From the NCBI GenBank assembly GCA_903845065.1, contig CAIMWH010000370.1:1-39039 (forward strand): 39,039 bases of DNA, given 5' to 3'. The translations under genes and the position numbers were made by a program. The notes under the pieces are model-generated. The model searched no databases. It had not been told where the DNA came from and was given only the letters and a program-made list of their open reading frames with translations. Origin of the DNA: an uncultured Rhodospirillales bacterium. Lineage in GTDB: Bacteria > Pseudomonadota > Alphaproteobacteria > Acetobacterales > Acetobacteraceae. Below are positions 12,115-19,455 of the stretch, piece after piece; within the stretch, counting starts at the first letter, position 1; each line of letters starts with the position of its first letter.

Positions 12115-12335
12115 TCGGCGGCGCGGCCCCGTTTCGGGCTCACCAGGTCATCCACCATCCCGGCCAGGATGCGGCGCATGGCGGCCTCGTCCACCCCCAT
12201 CAGCACGGCGTCCTCGAAGGCATCCTGCATCACCTGGGCGAGTTCGGCATGGTTTTCCGCCAGCGTCTTGAGCTTCTCCCGGCAGGACACCGGCGCGCCA
12301 TCGGGCTGCGGCCAGATTTTCGGGGCCGGGCTCAT
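12111..12335 (-). CDS. Small conserved-looking protein of unknown function (74 aa)
   Basis: I do not recognise this family. The 74-residue product is mostly charged and helical, with no signal peptide or membrane segment (CREKLKTLAENHAELAQVMQ, then AFEDAVLMGVDEAAMRRILAGMVDDL) and a basic tail. It is credible as a gene because it overlaps both neighbours by exactly four bases (ATGA): the MlaD stop on one side and the DUF2155 start on the other, so it is embedded in the operon. It should be cytoplasmic. A helper role for the MlaD or DUF2155 proteins is possible but only suggested by position. Confidence 0.75.
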   Translation of the reverse strand: MSPAPKIWPQPDGAPVSCREKLKTLAENHAELAQVMQDAFEDAVLMGVDEAAMRRILAGMVDDLVSPKRGRAAE

Positions 12336-12826
12336 TTCGGCGCCTGGTTCTGCTGCAACTGCTTCTGCACGTTGCTGCTCAGGTCGCTCACGCTGAAGAT
12401 GAACTTGCCCAGCATCTGCTCGAAGCTCACCGCGGACTGGGTGATGGTCACCTCGCCGCCATCGGCCAGCATCTTGTCATCGCCGCCCGGCACGACGGAG
12501 AGGAACTTGCCGCCAAGCAGGCCGTCCGAGGTGATTTCCGCGCTCGAATCCTTCGGCAGCTTCAACGTGGAGAGCACCGAGAACGTCACGATGGCCTGAT
12601 AGGATTTCGGGTCGATCCGGGCAGAATACACGGTGCCGATCTTCACCCCGGCGAGCCGAACGTCGGACCCGATGGCGAGGCCGTCCACCCGATCGAACTT
12701 CGCATGCAGTGTGATGCCGGACACGGTGGAGCGCCCGGTGTTCGCCACCGCATAGCCGAGGAAGCCGATTGCCACCACCAGCACCACGGCGCCGGCGAGC
12801 AGTTCGGTCAGATTGCGACTGGCCAT
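12332..12826 (-). CDS. mlaD: MlaD-family (MCE domain) lipid-transport protein
   Basis: A 164-residue protein with one N-terminal membrane anchor (about 8-28, [19 protein letters not shown]) and a single MCE domain (about 36-115, [25 protein letters not shown] and [16 protein letters not shown]), followed by a short helical tail. In the Mla pathway, MlaD is the periplasmic lipid-shuttling component bound to the MlaFE ABC transporter. Here no mlaE or mlaF is adjacent; the gene follows NDUFA12, as in other alphaproteobacteria. I start at the ATG at 12826; an open frame runs back to 13135 but that part overlaps NDUFA12 out of frame. The stop overlaps the next start (ATGA). Confidence 0.9.
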   Translation of the reverse strand: MASRNLTELLAGAVVLVVAIGFLGYAVANTGRSTVSGITLHAKFDRVDGLAIGSDVRLAGVKIGTVYSARIDPKSYQAIVTFSVLSTLKLPKDSSAEITSDGLLGGKFLSVVPGGDDKMLADGGEVTITQSAVSFEQMLGKFIFSVSDLSSNVQKQLQQNQAPK

Positions 12827-12836
12827 CGGCCGGGGA

Positions 12837-13190
12837 TCAGGAGCCCGGGGTCCAGGCTTCGTAGTCGCCGGTGGCGTGCGCCCGTTTGCCGCCCTGATAG
12901 TCATGGCCGGGGGGACGATAGCTGCCGGGGGTGGCGGTCTGGTTGGCTTCGTGCGGCTTCTGCCACGGGCGCTTGCCGGCTTCGGCCAGCGGCGCATCGG
13001 TGGTGTAGTGCAGCCACGAATGCCACTCGGCCGGCACCGAGGAAGCCTCGGGCTCGCCCTTGTAGTCCACCCAGCGGCGGCGATGCTCGCCATCGCGGGG
13101 GCGGCGGTCTTCGTAATAGGTGTTGCCGATAGCATCCCGGCCGACGACGCGGCCGTTCAGCATGGTGAAAATGCGCGTGCCGATGTTCAT
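12837..13190 (-). CDS. NADH:ubiquinone oxidoreductase subunit NDUFA12 family protein
   Basis: Accessory subunit of respiratory complex I, homologous to mitochondrial NDUFA12/B17.2 and typical of alphaproteobacteria. The recognisable part begins [20 protein letters not shown] and continues with [22 protein letters not shown] and [16 protein letters not shown], then a proline-, glycine- and histidine-rich tail ending WTPGS. I use the ATG at 13190, which gives 117 residues and begins where family similarity begins; in-frame ATGs at 13226 and further upstream are possible, and none has a clear ribosome binding site. It is the first gene of the overlapped operon leading to otsB, 10 bases before mlaD, and is divergent from the TSCPD-protein gene. 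Confidence 0.9.
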   Translation of the reverse strand: MNIGTRIFTMLNGRVVGRDAIGNTYYEDRRPRDGEHRRRWVDYKGEPEASSVPAEWHSWLHYTTDAPLAEAGKRPWQKPHEANQTATPGSYRPPGHDYQGGKRAHATGDYEAWTPGS

Positions 13191-13256
13191 GGGCAGAATA
13201 TAGGCCGGTGTGGGGCCGTGGTCCATGGGGCTGATGTGTGCCGGCATGTCACACAA

Positions 13257-13276
13257 CTATCCACAGGATTTTGTGG
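13257..13276. promoter_or_regulatory. DnaA-box-like sequence and short inverted repeat between NDUFA12 and the RNR-like gene
   Basis: CTATCCACA at 13257-13265 differs from the DnaA consensus TTATCCACA at one position. It overlaps an inverted repeat, CCACA (13261-13265) with TGTGG (13272-13276), spacer 6. This lies in the 150-base divergent promoter region. A single near-match is weak evidence for DnaA binding, though DnaA is known to control ribonucleotide reductase genes in E. coli. Confidence 0.25.
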
Positions 13277-13340
13277 TAACGGACCGACTCGACCCCAAAA
13301 TACGCTTTCGGAGTCGCCGGCGGGGGAGTACGATCCGGCT

Positions 13341-14759
13341 ATGAGAAAGACGCAGAACACCATCCGTTCCTGGCAGGGCGTGCGCATGCGGCGCACCACG
13401 GCGGCCGCCGATCCGGATGCCGAACCGCGCGCCGTCACCTTGCCTGTCGAGTGGGACCAGAGCGCCGCCGACGCGCTTGCCGCCCTCGCGCCCGGCTCTC
13501 GCGCCGTCACTCTGGCCGCCGCCGCCGATGCCTGGGTGGCGCCGCTGGCCGAACGGGCGAAGCAGGCCGGGATCGAACTGCCGCTCACCGAACGGCTGCA
13601 CGCCATGCTGCTCACCCGCCGTGGCGCACCCGCCGCCCCGCTGTGGCGCGGCGAGACGCCTGTTTGCCCGGGGTTTACCCTCAATCTCGCCGCATTCGCC
13701 GATCCCGAGGCCGGTTTCGATGCCGGTGGGTTCGCCGAGGCGGTGGAAACCGCCGTCGTTGCCCTCACGCTGGCCTGCCCCGCCGCCCAACGCATCGCGG
13801 TCGGCCTGACCGACCTCGCCGGCCTGCTCGCCGGGCTGGGGCTCGATTATGACAGCGAGCCCGCCCGCCGCATGGGCGCCGCGGTGGCCACAGCCCTGCG
13901 CCGCCATGCCGATACCGCCTCGCTGGCGATGGCCGAACGCTTCGGCGCGGTGGCCGGCGCACTCCGCCACACCGCAACCACCGCCATCCTGCCGCCTGGC
14001 CCGGCTGACGCCCTGCTTGGTGCCGAGACCGGCGGCATCGCCCCCGAGTTCGCCCCGCTGACCGATACCGGCACCCTCACCCGCGCCGCTCGCGCCCTGC
14101 TCGCCGCCCGCAGCATGACGGCCGAGGCCGCACTCGCCCTCACGCTGGCCGGCCGCAGCCCGTTCCCGCCGGTAAGCGCCACCGCCCATGCCGCCATGCA
14201 TGACGCCATAGCGCCCCACATCCACGCCATGCCGGTGCGCCCCGATGCCGCCGCGGTGGTGGATGCCGAGGGCCGCCGTAGCCTGCCGCCGCGCCGCGCC
14301 GGATACACCCAGAAGGCCGCGGTGGGCGGGCACAAATTGTTCCTGCGCACCGGCGAATACGATGACGGCAAGCTCGGCGAGATCTTCATCGGGCTGCACA
14401 AGGAAGGCGCGGCCTTCAAGGGCCTGATGGACAATTTCGCCATCGCCGTCAGCCTCGGCCTGCAACACGGCGTGCCGCTCGAAACCATGGTCGAGACCTT
14501 CACTTTCACCCGCTTCGGGCCGGCCGGCGCCGTCGAGGGCGACCCGGCGGTGGAGCGTGCGACCTCGCTGATCGACTATGTGTTCCGCACCCTGGCGGTG
14601 AACTACCTCGGCAAGACCGACCTCCCGGAGGCGGAGGACGAGGACGGCGACACCGTGGGGGATGGCGTGCGTGACCGTGCCCCCTTGCTGCCGCTCGACC
14701 TGCCGCGCGAAGATGGTCCCCGGCAGCGCCGCCGCACCCTGCGGCTGGTGGCTAAGTAA
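13341..14759 (+). CDS. Ribonucleotide-reductase-derived TSCPD-domain protein, apparently non-catalytic
   Basis: The 472-residue product resembles the C-terminal part of class II (B12-dependent) ribonucleotide reductase NrdJ. Residues about 110-215 ([19 protein letters not shown], then [22 protein letters not shown]) match the late barrel region of the reductase. From about 315 on, the NrdJ C-terminal region is well conserved: [69 protein letters not shown], and [16 protein letters not shown] cannot find an NPCGE-type active-site motif, an ATP cone, or a C-terminal redox cysteine pair, so catalysis is unlikely. The ATG at 13341 has GGGGGAG upstream; an in-frame extension to 12813 is antisense to NDUFA12. 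It heads a three-gene run with RidA and the COG3146 protein. A role as a regulatory partner of a true reductase is only an inference. Confidence 0.82.
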   Translation: MRKTQNTIRSWQGVRMRRTTAAADPDAEPRAVTLPVEWDQSAADALAALAPGSRAVTLAAAADAWVAPLAERAKQAGIELPLTERLHAMLLTRRGAPAAPLWRGETPVCPGFTLNLAAFADPEAGFDAGGFAEAVETAVVALTLACPAAQRIAVGLTDLAGLLAGLGLDYDSEPARRMGAAVATALRRHADTASLAMAERFGAVAGALRHTATTAILPPGPADALLGAETGGIAPEFAPLTDTGTLTRAARALLAARSMTAEAALALTLAGRSPFPPVSATAHAAMHDAIAPHIHAMPVRPDAAAVVDAEGRRSLPPRRAGYTQKAAVGGHKLFLRTGEYDDGKLGEIFIGLHKEGAAFKGLMDNFAIAVSLGLQHGVPLETMVETFTFTRFGPAGAVEGDPAVERATSLIDYVFRTLAVNYLGKTDLPEAEDEDGDTVGDGVRDRAPLLPLDLPREDGPRQRRRTLRLVAK

Positions 14760-14773
14760 AAGGACTCTCACGA

Positions 14774-15244
14774 ATGGCGGGCAAGATCGACGCGCGGCTG
14801 GCGGAACTCGGCATCACATTGCCGGTGCCGATGGCGCCCATCGCGAACTACGTGCCGTATGTCATCAACGGCAACACCGTGGTGATTTCCGGCCAGGTGC
14901 CGGCGGTGGACGGCAAGATCGTGCTGACCGGCAAGGTCGGCCCCGGCGGGCTTTCGGTGGAAGACGCGCAGAAGCAGGCGCGGCAGTGCTTCATCAATCT
15001 GCTCACCCACCTCAAGGGCGCGTGCAGCGGTGATCTCGATCGCGTCGAGCAGGTGATCCGCCTGGGCGGCTTCATCGCAGCCCCGGCTGAGTTCAGCCAG
15101 CACGCCCTGGTGATGAACGGCGCCTCCGATCTCGCGGTGGCGGTGTTCGGCGATGCCGGGCGGCATGCCCGCACCACGGTGGGCGTCCCCTCGCTGCCGG
15201 CCGATGTGCCGGTCGAAGTCGAGGGCATGTTCCGCATCGCCTGA
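14774..15244 (+). CDS. RidA (YjgF/YER057c/UK114) family protein
   Basis: A 156-residue member of the Rid superfamily, whose archetype RidA deaminates reactive enamine/imine intermediates made by PLP enzymes such as serine/threonine dehydratases. The family core is visible: VISGQVP, QARQCFINLLTHLKGACSGDLDRVEQVIRLGGF, and ARTTVGVPSLPADVPVEVE, where Arg133 fits the catalytic arginine position. It is longer than the 128-residue archetype, mainly at the N-terminus, as in other subgroups often annotated as RidA-like. AAAAGGA precedes the start and 14 bases separate it from the RNR-like gene. The window also encodes a serine dehydratase and an aminotransferase, but neither is adjacent. Confidence 0.9.
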   Translation: MAGKIDARLAELGITLPVPMAPIANYVPYVINGNTVVISGQVPAVDGKIVLTGKVGPGGLSVEDAQKQARQCFINLLTHLKGACSGDLDRVEQVIRLGGFIAAPAEFSQHALVMNGASDLAVAVFGDAGRHARTTVGVPSLPADVPVEVEGMFRIA

Positions 15245-15251
15245 TCCCGCG

Positions 15252-16406
15252 GTGGCCGGCGCCGACTTCACCCTCACGCTGCACCGCGCGATCAGCGAGA
15301 TCGACGCGGCCGAGTGGGATGCCTGCGCCGGCAGCGGCAACCCGTTCGTCAGCCACGCGTTCCTCGGCGCCGTCGAGGATAGCGGGTCGGCGGGCGCCCG
15401 CACGGGTTGGCTGCCACGCCATGCCGCGCTGCGCGATGGCGCCGGCCAGGTGCTGGCGGCAGCGCCGATGTATGCGAAATCCCACAGCTACGGCGAATAC
15501 GTGTTCGACCATGGCTGGGCGCACGCCTTGGAGCGGGCGGGCGGCAAGTACTACCCGAAACTCCAGGTCGCCTCCCCGTTCAGCCCGGTGCCAGGCCCTC
15601 GCCTGCTGATCCGGCCGGACAGCCGGATCGGGGTGGAGGTATTCGCCGGCGCGCTGGAGCAGGCGTGCGCCGAGTTGGGCACCTCCTCGGTGCATGCGAC
15701 GTTCTGCACCCGCGCGGAGTGGGAGGCGCTGGGGAACGCCGGGTGGTTGCAGCGGATGGGCATGCAGTTCCACTGGGACAACGCCGGGTATGCCAATTTC
15801 GACGACTTCCTCGGCGCGTTGTCATCGCGCAAGCGCAAGGTGCTGCGGCGCGAGCGGCGGGATGCCAATGCCTGCGGGCTGGAATTTGTCGCCCTGCGCG
15901 GTCCGGAGATCAGCCGGGCGCAATGGAACGCGTTCTACAAGTTCTACACCTCGACGGTGGATCGCAAATGGGGCAGCGCCTACCTCACCGAGCAGTTCTT
16001 CCCCCTGCTGGGTGAGCGGTTGGGCGATGCGGTGGTGCTGATGTTGGCGCTGCACAACGGGGTGCCGATCGCCGGCGCCCTCAACCTGATGGGCGCGGAC
16101 ACGCTGTATGGCCGCAACTGGGGCTGCGCGCGCGAGTTCCCGTTCCTGCACTTCGAACTCTGCTACTACCGCGCGATCGATTTCGCCATCGCGCATGGGT
16201 TGAAGCGGGTGGAGGCGGGCGCGCAGGGCGAACATAAGATCCAGCGCGGCTACCTGCCGCAACCCACCTATTCAGCCCACTACATCGCGCATAACGGCTT
16301 GCGCCGGGCAGTCGCCGATTTCCTGGTGGACGAACGCGCGGAGAAGCTGGAACAAATGGCCGCGCTGTCGACCCTCTCCCCCTTCCGCAAAGAGGGCGAA
16401 ACGTAA
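15252..16406 (+). CDS. COG3146/DUF482 family protein (FemAB/GNAT-like acyltransferase)
   Basis: A 384-residue protein of the family annotated as putative acyltransferase or 'peptidogalycan biosynthesis/recognition' protein; the biochemical role is not established. Recognisable segments are NPFVSHAFLGAVEDSGSAG near the N-terminus, PMYAKSHSYGEYVFDHGWAHA, SPFSPVPGPRLL, SSRKRKVLRRERR, the GNAT-like fold segment LNLMGADTLYGRNWGC, and the family-specific VEAGAQGEHKIQRGYLP near the C-terminus. I propose the GTG at 15252, seven bases after the RidA stop; no ATG lies between it and the first conserved residues. The last codons (TLSPFRKEGET) are encoded by a hairpin-forming sequence (16372-16396, arms CCCTCT/AGAGGG), suggesting the gene end was remodelled by a repetitive element. 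Confidence 0.85.
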   Translation: MAGADFTLTLHRAISEIDAAEWDACAGSGNPFVSHAFLGAVEDSGSAGARTGWLPRHAALRDGAGQVLAAAPMYAKSHSYGEYVFDHGWAHALERAGGKYYPKLQVASPFSPVPGPRLLIRPDSRIGVEVFAGALEQACAELGTSSVHATFCTRAEWEALGNAGWLQRMGMQFHWDNAGYANFDDFLGALSSRKRKVLRRERRDANACGLEFVALRGPEISRAQWNAFYKFYTSTVDRKWGSAYLTEQFFPLLGERLGDAVVLMLALHNGVPIAGALNLMGADTLYGRNWGCAREFPFLHFELCYYRAIDFAIAHGLKRVEAGAQGEHKIQRGYLPQPTYSAHYIAHNGLRRAVADFLVDERAEKLEQMAALSTLSPFRKEGET

Positions 16407-16470
16407 ACGACGACGCTTGCTTTCCTCGGCAGCCAGGAGCAGCGCTCCCGGCCACCGAAGCATCGAGCGT

Positions 16471-17676
16471 CTACTTCAAAGCCGGGCAGGCACTTTCCGA
16501 CAGTGGCCGGAACGCATCCTTCGCCGGCACGGTGGCCTGGAGTTCGTAGAAGTCATACGGCTCCTTGCTTTCCGACGGCGATTTCACCCGGAACAGATAG
16601 GTGTCGTGCACCATGCGCCCGTCCGGACGCAGGGTGCCGTTGCGGATGGTGGGGTCATCGATCGGCAGTTCGTGCATCTTCTTCATCACCGCCGCGGTTT
16701 CGGTGGTGCCAGCGGCGGCGACCGATTTCAGGTAGTGGGTGGTGACGGAGTAGACGCCGGCCTGGATGGTGGACGGCATCGCCTTGTGGCGGGCGTAGAA
16801 ACGCTGGCCGAATTCGCGGCTGCGGGCATCGAGGTTCCAGTAGAACGCCTCGCTCGCGGTAACGCCCTGGGTGACATCGAGGCCGAGGGCGGCCACGTCC
16901 GTGATGGTGAGCACGAAGCTCGCCAGCTTCTGCGGCCCCTTGCCGAGGCCGAATTCGCGGGCCTGCTTGAGGGTGTTGATGAGGTCCGTCCCCGTGCTGC
17001 CGAGTGCCACCACGCTGGCGCCGGAGGCCTGCGCCTGGAGCAGGAAGGGCGCGAAATCACCGGCGAAGTTGAACGGATGCAGCACCGAGCCGACAATCTT
17101 GCCGCCGTTGCGCTTCACCAACCCAGAGCCGTCCGAAATCAGCGAGGTGCCGAAGGCGTAGTCGGCGGCGAGGAAGAACCAGGAACTGTCCGGCGTCGCC
17201 AGCGGGCGGGTGATGCCGACCGCCTGGCCGTAGGTGTCCCACATCCACAGCACGCTGGTTTGCGGCGAGCAGTCCTCGTTGGCCAGCCGCGCGGTGCCGC
17301 CGGGGAACAGCGCGATGTGGTTCTTGTTCTTCATCAGGTTCTGCACCGCGAGCTGCACGGCGGCCTGGATGATGTCGGTGACGGCGTCTACCCCGTCCAC
17401 ATCGATCCATTTGCTGACGATGCTGAGCGCCACGTCGGGCTTGTTCTGATGATCGGCCGAGAGGATCTCGATCTTCATCCCGGCGCATTCCTTGGCCAGG
17501 CAGTCCTCGACCGCCATCTGGGCCGCGATGACCGAGCCGGCGCCGCTCGTCGCCGCGAGGCTGCCGGACATGTCGGTGATGACGCCGAGCTTCACCGTTT
17601 TGGTGGGCGGCGCGGCCCAGGCGGTGCCGGCGGAGAGCAGCCCGAGGAGGGCGGTGGCGGCGAGTTTGCTGCGCAT
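16471..17676 (-). CDS. ABC transporter substrate-binding protein, branched-chain amino acid (type I) family
   Basis: A periplasmic binding protein of 401 residues with signal peptide MRSKLAATALLGLLSAGTAWA and a type I two-lobe fold (VKLGVITDMSGSLAATSGAGS, EILSADHQNKPDVALSIVSKW, FFLAADYAFG, and the C-terminal VHDTYLFRVKSPSESKEPYDFYE). This subgroup often accompanies aromatic or carboxylate catabolic genes. No permease or ATPase gene is next to it, so it is an orphan here. I use the ATG at 17676; a GTG at 17685 that overlaps the dioxygenase stop is an alternative adding three residues. It is the last gene of the minus-strand set GntR regulator - dioxygenase - binding protein, suggesting uptake of the aromatic substrate or a precursor. 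Confidence 0.9.
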   Translation of the reverse strand: MRSKLAATALLGLLSAGTAWAAPPTKTVKLGVITDMSGSLAATSGAGSVIAAQMAVEDCLAKECAGMKIEILSADHQNKPDVALSIVSKWIDVDGVDAVTDIIQAAVQLAVQNLMKNKNHIALFPGGTARLANEDCSPQTSVLWMWDTYGQAVGITRPLATPDSSWFFLAADYAFGTSLISDGSGLVKRNGGKIVGSVLHPFNFAGDFAPFLLQAQASGASVVALGSTGTDLINTLKQAREFGLGKGPQKLASFVLTITDVAALGLDVTQGVTASEAFYWNLDARSREFGQRFYARHKAMPSTIQAGVYSVTTHYLKSVAAAGTTETAAVMKKMHELPIDDPTIRNGTLRPDGRMVHDTYLFRVKSPSESKEPYDFYELQATVPAKDAFRPLSESACPALK

Positions 17677-17681
17677 GTCGA

Positions 17682-18587
17682 TCACGCCACGTTCGCGAGG
17701 ATCTGGGCGGGATCGGCGCCGACGCGGCCGGTTTCGCCGCTCCCGGCGATGCCGAGGCGGAAGTCGTAGCGGATGGCCGGGATGCCCTGGATGGGGGCGG
17801 CGGGATCATCCGCGCGGGCCAGCGTGACCAGCGGAGTGGAGACGCCGAACACCGTATCGGAGTCGATATACTGGTCATCGCCGAGGTAGAGCGCGGTCAC
17901 CAGTTCGCGGTAGCCGGGGGCGCTGATGAGGAAATGAATGTGGGCGGGGCGGCAGCCGTGGCGACCCTGCGCGCGGATCAGGTTGCCGACCGGGCCATCG
18001 AGCGGGATGGAGTAGCCGAGCGGCTTGAGGGTGCGGAAGTGGAAGCGGCCTTCGGCATCGGCGTTGAAGTTGCCGCGCATGTCCATCTGCGCGCCGTCGA
18101 ACTTCTGCACGTCATAGGCGCCCTCGGAGTCGGTCTGCCACACCTGGATCAGCGCGTTGGGGAGCGGCACGCCGGCCTTGTCGGTCACCTGGCCGTAGAG
18201 CACCACCTCGGGGCCGGTGGAGTGGGCGGCGATGGTGTCGCCGAGCGACAGAAGTGGGGCGTTCTGCTGGTAGAACGGGCCAAGCAGGCTGCTTTCGGTG
18301 CCCAGTTCGACGGCGGTTTTGTCGTGCAGCAGGTTCACCAGGGCACTGAAGCCCAGCACGTCGGACAGCAGGATGAACTCCTGGCGCACCGGGGTGCAGG
18401 TCTGGCCGACATTGGTGAGGAAGCCGATCGCCTTGAGCCATTCCTCGGGCGTGAGGTTCACATCACGGGCAAAGGCGTGCATGTGGCGCACCAGGCTCTC
18501 CATCACCTGCTTCAGCCGAGGGTCCGCCGTGTTGCCCATTTGCTCGATCACCGCATCGGTGACGCTGGTGATGGTCAGGTCGCGCAT
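17682..18587 (-). CDS. Intradiol ring-cleavage dioxygenase, hydroxyquinol/catechol 1,2-dioxygenase type
   Basis: Opens an aromatic diol ring between the hydroxyl-bearing carbons using non-haem Fe(III). The 301-residue protein has the N-terminal helical dimerisation/lipid-binding domain of catechol 1,2-dioxygenases (about 15-95), then the beta-sandwich with LLGPFYQQNAP (101-111). Iron ligands are placed at Tyr158, Tyr192, His216 and His218 (AYDVQ, GYSIP, RPAHIHF), with spacing matching known enzymes closely. DGPVGNLIRAQGRH and DDQYIDSDTVFGV resemble hydroxyquinol 1,2-dioxygenases more than plain catechol enzymes, so maleylacetate formation is my preferred but unproven function. It lies 35 bases after the GntR gene and abuts the binding-protein gene. 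Confidence 0.92.
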   Translation of the reverse strand: MRDLTITSVTDAVIEQMGNTADPRLKQVMESLVRHMHAFARDVNLTPEEWLKAIGFLTNVGQTCTPVRQEFILLSDVLGFSALVNLLHDKTAVELGTESSLLGPFYQQNAPLLSLGDTIAAHSTGPEVVLYGQVTDKAGVPLPNALIQVWQTDSEGAYDVQKFDGAQMDMRGNFNADAEGRFHFRTLKPLGYSIPLDGPVGNLIRAQGRHGCRPAHIHFLISAPGYRELVTALYLGDDQYIDSDTVFGVSTPLVTLARADDPAAPIQGIPAIRYDFRLGIAGSGETGRVGADPAQILANVA

Positions 18588-18622
18588 TGTTGTTCTCCCT
18601 TGGTATCGCTTGAAGTATCGCG

Positions 18623-19348
18623 TCAGCCACCGATTGGCGACGGGCCGGGATAGGGGCGGGCCTTCACGAAATCGGCGGTGCGCGCAAAATGGGCGGCGAG
18701 GGCCGTCACGGCCGCATCGGCATCGCGGCGCAAGGCGGCCTCGACGATCTCGCGGTGTTCGGCGTCCACATCGCGCAGCCCGGGGTCACGCGGGATGGAA
18801 AGCTGGCGGTAGCGCTCGCTCTGCTCATAGAGGGCATCGCGGAACCGCAGCAGCCAGACCGAGCCGCAGGCGCTGACCAGGGCGCGATGGAAATGGCGAT
18901 GGCGCACCAGCCAGGCCTCGTTATGCACCCGCGGGTCGGCCGGATCGCGATACGGCACGGCGAGCAAGTCCGCGAAGGCGGTCTCGACGTCCTTCACCCA
19001 CTCCGCCCCACCCAGTTCAATGGAGCGGCGCAAGGCCAGGCCTTCGATATCAATGCGGGTGCGGGTGATGTCTTCCAGGTCCGCCGGGGAAACCGGGGTG
19101 ACGCGAAAGCCGCGCTGGTCGGACGCCTGCACCAGCCCGTCAGCCACCAGGCGGGACAGCGCCTCGCGGGTGGCGGCGAGGCTGACGCCGAAGCCCTTGC
19201 TGAGATGGGCGATATTGAGTTTTTGCCCGGGCACCAGGCGCGCGGCCAGGATATCCTTGCGCAACCGCTCGAACACCGCGGACGTGAGGGTTCGCGGCCC
19301 GAGCGTATCCATATTCACCTGGGTCGCGGCCGCTGACGGCATCGCCAT
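18623..19348 (-). CDS. GntR-family transcriptional regulator (FadR/FCD subfamily)
   Basis: A 241-residue DNA-binding regulator. An N-terminal winged helix (about 16-80) contains TLTSAVFERLRKDILAARL, the helix-turn-helix segment LSKGFGVSLAATREALSRL and the wing GLVQASDQRGFRV. It is followed by an all-helical FCD ligand-binding domain with the metal/ligand residues in RVHNEAWLVRHRHFHRALV and the late motif DAEHREIVEAALRRD. Such proteins usually sense a carboxylate intermediate. I choose the ATG at 19348 because AGGGAGGA lies just upstream; the frame is open to 19396. It is the first gene before the dioxygenase and binding protein and is divergent from the FAH-family gene, so it likely controls both sides from the palindromes between them. 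Confidence 0.93.
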   Translation of the reverse strand: MAMPSAAATQVNMDTLGPRTLTSAVFERLRKDILAARLVPGQKLNIAHLSKGFGVSLAATREALSRLVADGLVQASDQRGFRVTPVSPADLEDITRTRIDIEGLALRRSIELGGAEWVKDVETAFADLLAVPYRDPADPRVHNEAWLVRHRHFHRALVSACGSVWLLRFRDALYEQSERYRQLSIPRDPGLRDVDAEHREIVEAALRRDADAAVTALAAHFARTADFVKARPYPGPSPIGG

Positions 19349-19364
19349 CTTCCTCCCTTGCGCC

Positions 19365-19384
19365 CTTATCCAAGCGTGGATAAG
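19365..19384. promoter_or_regulatory. Candidate GntR operator: perfect 8-base inverted repeat
   Basis: CTTATCCA-AGCG-TGGATAAG, exact arms of 8 bases with a 4-base centre, located 17 bases upstream of the GntR start codon in the 107-base divergent region. Its position and symmetry fit a dimeric GntR/FCD regulator controlling both directions. Binding is inferred. Confidence 0.6.
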
Positions 19385-19398
19385 ACTGCCGGTCAATC

Positions 19399-19412
19399 GA
19401 AAATCGATTTTC
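19399..19412. promoter_or_regulatory. Second palindrome in the same divergent promoter region
   Basis: GAAAATCGATTTTC is a perfect 14-base palindrome in an AT-rich patch that stands out from the GC-rich surroundings, 43 bases upstream of the FAH-family start. It could be a second operator or a palindromic core promoter element. No factor is identified. Confidence 0.45.
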
Positions 19413-19455
19413 CACGGCCGGCGATGGCCGGCGGGCTATCAGGGAGAACAACACG

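Noticed and set aside
13257-13276. Replication origin
   Set aside because: Just one imperfect DnaA-box-like sequence, no AT-rich unwinding region and no dnaA or parAB genes in the window.
12813-13340. N-terminal extension of the RNR-like protein
   Set aside because: The frame is open but antisense to NDUFA12 and has no similarity; the ATG at 13341 has a purine-rich site upstream.
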